A stretch of 64,000 nucleotides of DNA, from positions 186,001 to 250,000 of the forward strand of contig JAVYIG010002115.1 of assembly GCA_035222895.1 (NCBI GenBank), written 5' to 3'. The translations under genes and the position numbers were made by a program. Under the pieces are notes generated by a model, which had not been told where the DNA came from, made no database searches, and saw nothing but the letters and a program-made list of their open reading frames with translations. The number at the start of each line of letters is the position of its first letter. Within the stretch, counting starts at the first letter, position 1. This stretch comes from Strongylocentrotus droebachiensis (Eukaryota > Echinodermata > Echinoidea > Camarodonta > Strongylocentrotidae). Positions 1-64,000 of the stretch are shown here, one piece after another.

Positions 1-31
1 GATTCTCATTCTCGTCTCTTTTTTCTTCCAG

Positions 32-60171
<60,140 letters not shown>

Positions 60172-61430
60172 ATTTGAACAAAGGAAAAATAAAACTAGAA
60201 AAACTTTATTAAAGAACCAAAAATCTGAAAGTTTTTGGAATGAAAAACGATTCAATGGACACAAACATGACAACTCCAGAGAAGAAACCAAGATAAAACG
60301 TAGAGAAAACATGACATGGAAAACCGCTTACTTCGCAAGAATTTAGGTATAGATTGCCGTAGCAGTTTGGTAGAGATGACCAGTTTGTACTGTGTTCTGT
60401 CATTCTTCGTCAGTTTTTTTCTTTAATGGATAATTGATTGATTGATTTACTTCAATTGTTAAATCTTTATAATGTATAATGTAATAGATATCTCTGTCTA
60501 GATATTACTCAAGTGTAATAGATTAGTGATTATTTTGTCTTTGATGAAGAGTATTATTTATATCTATGCATATAAAGCTTAATTATGTGATAACTTTTCT
60601 AAGTGTGGAATATATTGGATATTTCTGTGTATTATTTAAACTATGATTTAACACTGGTCATCTAAAAACCGAAACCTTACTGGGACATGGCAATTAATTT
60701 TTCCCACAGGTCAAAAGTCATTTAGTTAGCTGAACTGCCCTCTAGTCTTCCTCACAGTCTTTTCTTTTCATACCTGTGATTTCTTTTGTAATAAATGATA
60801 TATAAGAGGCAAGCTGTAAATAGAAATCATTGCATGCATTATGAGGAATGTGAGTTTAAAAGAAGAATAACTTGATTTTTTTTATATGTCGTTTCAGACG
60901 ATGATAGCATGTCCTAGCTCCCTCTGTGGAAGCTGGAAGGACAGATTGTGTAGATGATACAGTTTAGTGGCGTGAAGATTGTCAGTGCGATGTGAAAAGC
61001 AAAGTGTGCCTGAATATTGCACTTTGATTTGTGATAAAAACAAAACAATTAGTTTTTTTCATGTTAAGAAGTTGCACAGAGCAATTGCCAAGTGTAAGTG
61101 GGATGATAGCTTAGATGTAGAACGACGTCTATCACTCTCACAAAGTGGAAAATGCATTGAAAATTTACTTTTGTAAGTATTCTCAATACCACTTTTTCAG
61201 CACTTTGGAGAATCCGTAACGCCCTTTTATAATGTATAAATTATATATTTATGAGTATGCCATTCTATGCATCTCGACCGAGTACTGTGATCTATGAAAA
61301 TAATGAGTGCAATTATGATAATGATTAATTTCATATATTTTCTGTTCGGTATTCAAACATATCTCTCTTTATTTTGTGCTTCCCGCTTGCCCTTATTTGC
61401 CATGTTCCCTTGATATTTCAAATAAAATGA
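60172..61430 (+). other. 3' untranslated region and proximal flank
   Basis: No continuing frame after TAA. Candidate polyadenylation hexamers AATAAA are at 60790-60795 and 61421-61426, and an early AAATAAAA at about 60186. I cannot tell which is used. Confidence 0.55.
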
Positions 61431-61579
61431 AAAAAAGAATAACAATTAAAAAAAATACTAATTGCAGTGCCATGTTAAACGTAGAGGGCAGACTTCAAAT
61501 AAATCTGTACGCAGAACACAACACGAAATTCAACCTTGATTGTCATTGCTGTGCAAGGATGTTGGTGGTAATTTACATT

Positions 61580-62250
61580 AAGTGGTGGTAGTGATGGTGA
61601 TGGTGATAGTGATGGTGGTGATGGTGGTGCAGTATTGGTGACAGTGGTGGTAGTTGTGATGGTGGTAGTAGTTGAGGTGATAGTGGTGGTAGTGATGGTG
61701 GTTGTAGTTGTGATGGTGGTGGAGGTAATGGTGGTACATTAAGTGGTGGTAGTGATAGTGATGGTGATGGTGGTGTAGTAGTTGTGACAGTGGTGGTAGT
61801 GTGATGGTGGTAGTAGTTAAGGTGATAGTGGTGGTAGTTGTGATGGTGGTGGAGGTAATGGTGGTAATTTACATTAAGTGGTGGTAGTGATGGTGATAGT
61901 GGTGGTGTAGTAGGTGTGATGGTGGTGGTAGTTGTGATGGTGGTGGAGGTAATGGTGGTAGTATTTGTAGTGATGGTGGTCTTAGTTGTGGTGATAGTGG
62001 TGGTGGTGGTAGTACTTGTAGGGACAATGGAGGTGGGGTGGTGATGGTAGTAGCGGTGGTGGTGGTGATAGTAATTTTAATGGTGGTAGTGGTAATGCTA
62101 TTTATTGTTGTGATAATGGTGTTGGTGGAGATCCTGATTTTAGCAGTGCGGTCTGGTCATGATGGTGGCATTAGTGGTGAAAGTGATGGTACTGATGGTG
62201 GTGGTGGAGATACAGCTTTAATAGTGATGGTGATAGTATTAATACACGCT
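61580..62250. repeat. (GGTGAT)n / (GGT)n minisatellite, about 670 bp
   Basis: Imperfect GTGGTGGTAGTGATGGTGAT array with short inserts (AATTTACATTAAGTGGTGG recurs three times). The Val/Met-rich frame across it is compositional. Confidence 0.92.
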
Positions 62251-62324
62251 GTAGCTGTATCAGTACATCTAGAGGCGTATACTGGTACTAATACAAAAAG
62301 CTATTATCATCATCATCGTACTCA

Positions 62325-62325
<1 letters not shown>

Positions 62326-62376
<51 letters not shown>

Positions 62377-62415
62377 CACGCGCACACACACTCCCCTTCT
62401 ATCTCTCTCTCCGCC
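62326..62415. repeat. (CT)n(CA)n compound microsatellite
   Basis: CTCTCTCTCTCTCT followed by CACACACACACA with CG interruptions, then more CT. Confidence 0.95.
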
Positions 62416-62620
62416 TATATCGTTTACATGGATATTTCCCCACCATCGCTTTAGAATTTGAGACAGAATAGTGGCGGGGGAGGCCGTAGTTATCAAAATA
62501 TTTAGGGTAAAGATTTGTCTCCTTCTTGGAAGGTTTCGAGGTAATAACCAAAAAGTTAGTTGACCCATAGCACGGAATTTGGTTCCTCTCTCTTCGCACA
62601 TTAATTTGTTCACGCAACAT
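62410..62620. repeat. Dispersed flank repeat, copy 1
   Basis: CGCCTATATCGTTTACATGG and TGGCGGGGGAGGCCGTAGTT match parts of the copies at 62768-62890 and 63800-63995. Non-coding. Confidence 0.55.
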
Positions 62621-62767
62621 AAAGAGGAAAAGGGACAGTATTCTATTTTTAAAAATGGCTGGAAAACGTGGTTATGCAGATTATTAGATTAAAATTGGTG
62701 TTGTTCTGGAAAGTTAATTAGTTGTCCGATGTAATAGACCAAGAGTTAGAAGTTATATATATATATA

Positions 62768-62890
62768 TAACCCGCCTCTTACCGTCATTTTCTTGGATTT
62801 TGGTATCTCTTTTGTCACAAATAGAGTTAAAGAAATACATAGAGAGTAAAACAGAAAAATTGAGATATTCTAAAAAATATTCTACCTTGC
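62768..62890. repeat. Dispersed flank repeat, copy 2
   Basis: CCCGCCTCTTACCGTCATTT, TTGGTATCTCTTTTGTCA and ATAGAGAGTAAAACAGAAAA line up with copy 3. A TA microsatellite precedes it. Confidence 0.65.
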
Positions 62891-62894
62891 TCCC

Positions 62895-63420
62895 CACACT
62901 TTTGAGTACCCCAAAAGTGCCCCTTTAACTTTGTTCGAAGGGCCCCTTTTTTCATAGGAAAAGTGCCCCTTCCCCTTTTCACCTCTGGTAAGTTCCCCGT
63001 TTATTTTGACATTTGTCCCTTTTCCTTCGACAAGTTTCCATTCCACCCCCTTTTAATAACTACACTTTTATTTTCAAATGTACCCCCTTTCTCTTTTAAT
63101 AAGTGCCCCCTTCACCTTTGATAATTGCCCTCATCAAATCTGAGAGATGCCCTTTTTCCCTTAACAAGTGCCTCTTTTCCTTTGTAAGAATTGCCCCTCT
63201 CCTTTAAATAACTACCCCTTTTTAAACTCAGATAAGCGACCCTTTTATTTTCACATGTGCCCCTATTCCTTATGATGAGTGCCCCTATTTAAAAAAGAGA
63301 CCCTTCCCCTTCTCATTAATGCCCCTTTTCACCTATGAAAGCCCCCTTTCATCTCTCACCATTAAACGTGCCCCTAACTTAAAGCGACTAAGTGCAACCC
63401 CCCCCCCCCCAAATGGGGCA
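62895..63420. repeat. Degenerate tandem array of AAGTGCCCCTTTT-type units
   Basis: Over about 500 bp, units of roughly 20-35 bp read GTGCCCCTT...TTTGATAA with many changes (AGTGCCCC, AGTTCCCC, TGTCCCTTTT, AAGTGCCCCC). It ends at a C run and is followed by an inverted GGGGCACTCATCAGAGAT unit. It looks like an ageing satellite. Confidence 0.7.
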
Positions 63421-63799
63421 CTCATCAGAGATAAAAAGAGCACTTATCAGGATGGTAAGGGGTACGCCCGCTTTTATAGATGATCTAATTATGTTACTTA
63501 TCAAAGGTCTTTTCAGTCTTCCCTTATGTGCTTATACCCCATGAGGATTGGGTTTTTTCCTCTTGATAAGAATGTTATTTGTCCTCACTCGTTCGCAAAT
63601 AATATTCAGACCATCACACCCAACTGCAAAGTATGCAACATCTTGTATGATGTATAAAGAGAAACAAGTGTTGAAATCATCCCTGTTGGTGCCCCCCCCC
63701 CCCCGTTCTTTGGAAGTTGCTCCGCCGCCCCTGGTGTGAAAACTGTATAATGGAGATCGCGAGGGTAAAACTGGAGTTGTTCAACAAGGTCCGTGGTAA

Positions 63800-63995
63800 A
63801 AGCTAATATAATCCGCCTCTTACTATCGTTTACATGGACTTTGGTTTCTTTGTCATCGCCTTATAGAAGTTGTTCACGAAACACTTAGAGAGTAAAACGG
63901 AGAATTTCTAAAGGGCAATTCTAGACATTCTAAAAAAACAAAATGGCGGGGGAAGGCGGTAACAAAGATTATGAAGGTGAAGGTGAAATCGGTAC
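63800..63995. repeat. Dispersed flank repeat, copy 3
   Basis: ATCCGCCTCTTACTATCGTT, TTACATGGACTTTGGTTTC, CACTTAGAGAGTAAAACGGA and AATGGCGGGGGAAGGCGGTA match copies 1 and 2 in order. It runs to the end of the window. Confidence 0.65.
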
Positions 63996-64000
63996 TGCAG

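Noticed and set aside
62038-62454. A 138-codon Val/Met-rich frame
   Set aside because: It is a translation of the GGTGAT minisatellite and CA repeat.

Overview
The window is animal genomic DNA. It holds one very large gene on the plus strand, split into many short GC-rich exons with AT-rich introns rich in repeats. The interspersed repeats (tRNA-headed SINEs, short DNA transposons with inverted ends, frequent GTACATGTA-type palindromes) suggest an echinoderm, probably a sea urchin. That is an inference from repeat style, not a database result.

The gene is the 3' portion of a giant muscle protein of the twitchin/projectin/titin class. I could place 59 in-frame exons from 32 to the stop codon at 60169-60171, about 3,366 residues, with every splice phase consistent. 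The 5' end lies outside the window. In order it encodes 16 fibronectin type III (Fn3) and 9 immunoglobulin (Ig) domains in the pattern F-I-F-F-I-F-F-I-F-F-F-I-F-F-I-F-F-F-I-I-F-F-I-I-F. A short linker, a protein kinase domain (34859-38424), a regulatory tail (41416-42499), two Ig domains, a long Ser/Glu/Arg-rich linker with an IQ-like motif (52592-58481) and a final Ig domain (59049-60171) follow. The GRIANF tail motif and the sequence of the first post-kinase Ig resemble nematode twitchin more than vertebrate titin.

The main biological surprise is that the kinase keeps its ATP-site lysine, Gly loop and DFG motif but has lost the catalytic-loop Asp (HLALRPQS in place of HLDLKPEN) and the catalytic-loop Asn. 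It looks like a pseudokinase that bears load or acts as a scaffold. The main genomic surprise is that about ten introns carry decayed tandem copies of the neighbouring exon edge with its splice site (exons 4, 5, 13, 19, 23, 26, 30, 34, 56 and perhaps 27). Mobile elements also sit unusually close to donor sites, and one inverted-repeat element appears to supply the acceptor of a candidate small exon at 58088. The four longest introns each contain a candidate microexon or a ratchet-like AG|GT site.

From the stop codon to about 61,430 is 3' UTR and flank with possible polyadenylation signals. From 61,570 to 64,000 I see only simple repeats, a degenerate tandem array and a thrice-copied dispersed sequence, and no gene.
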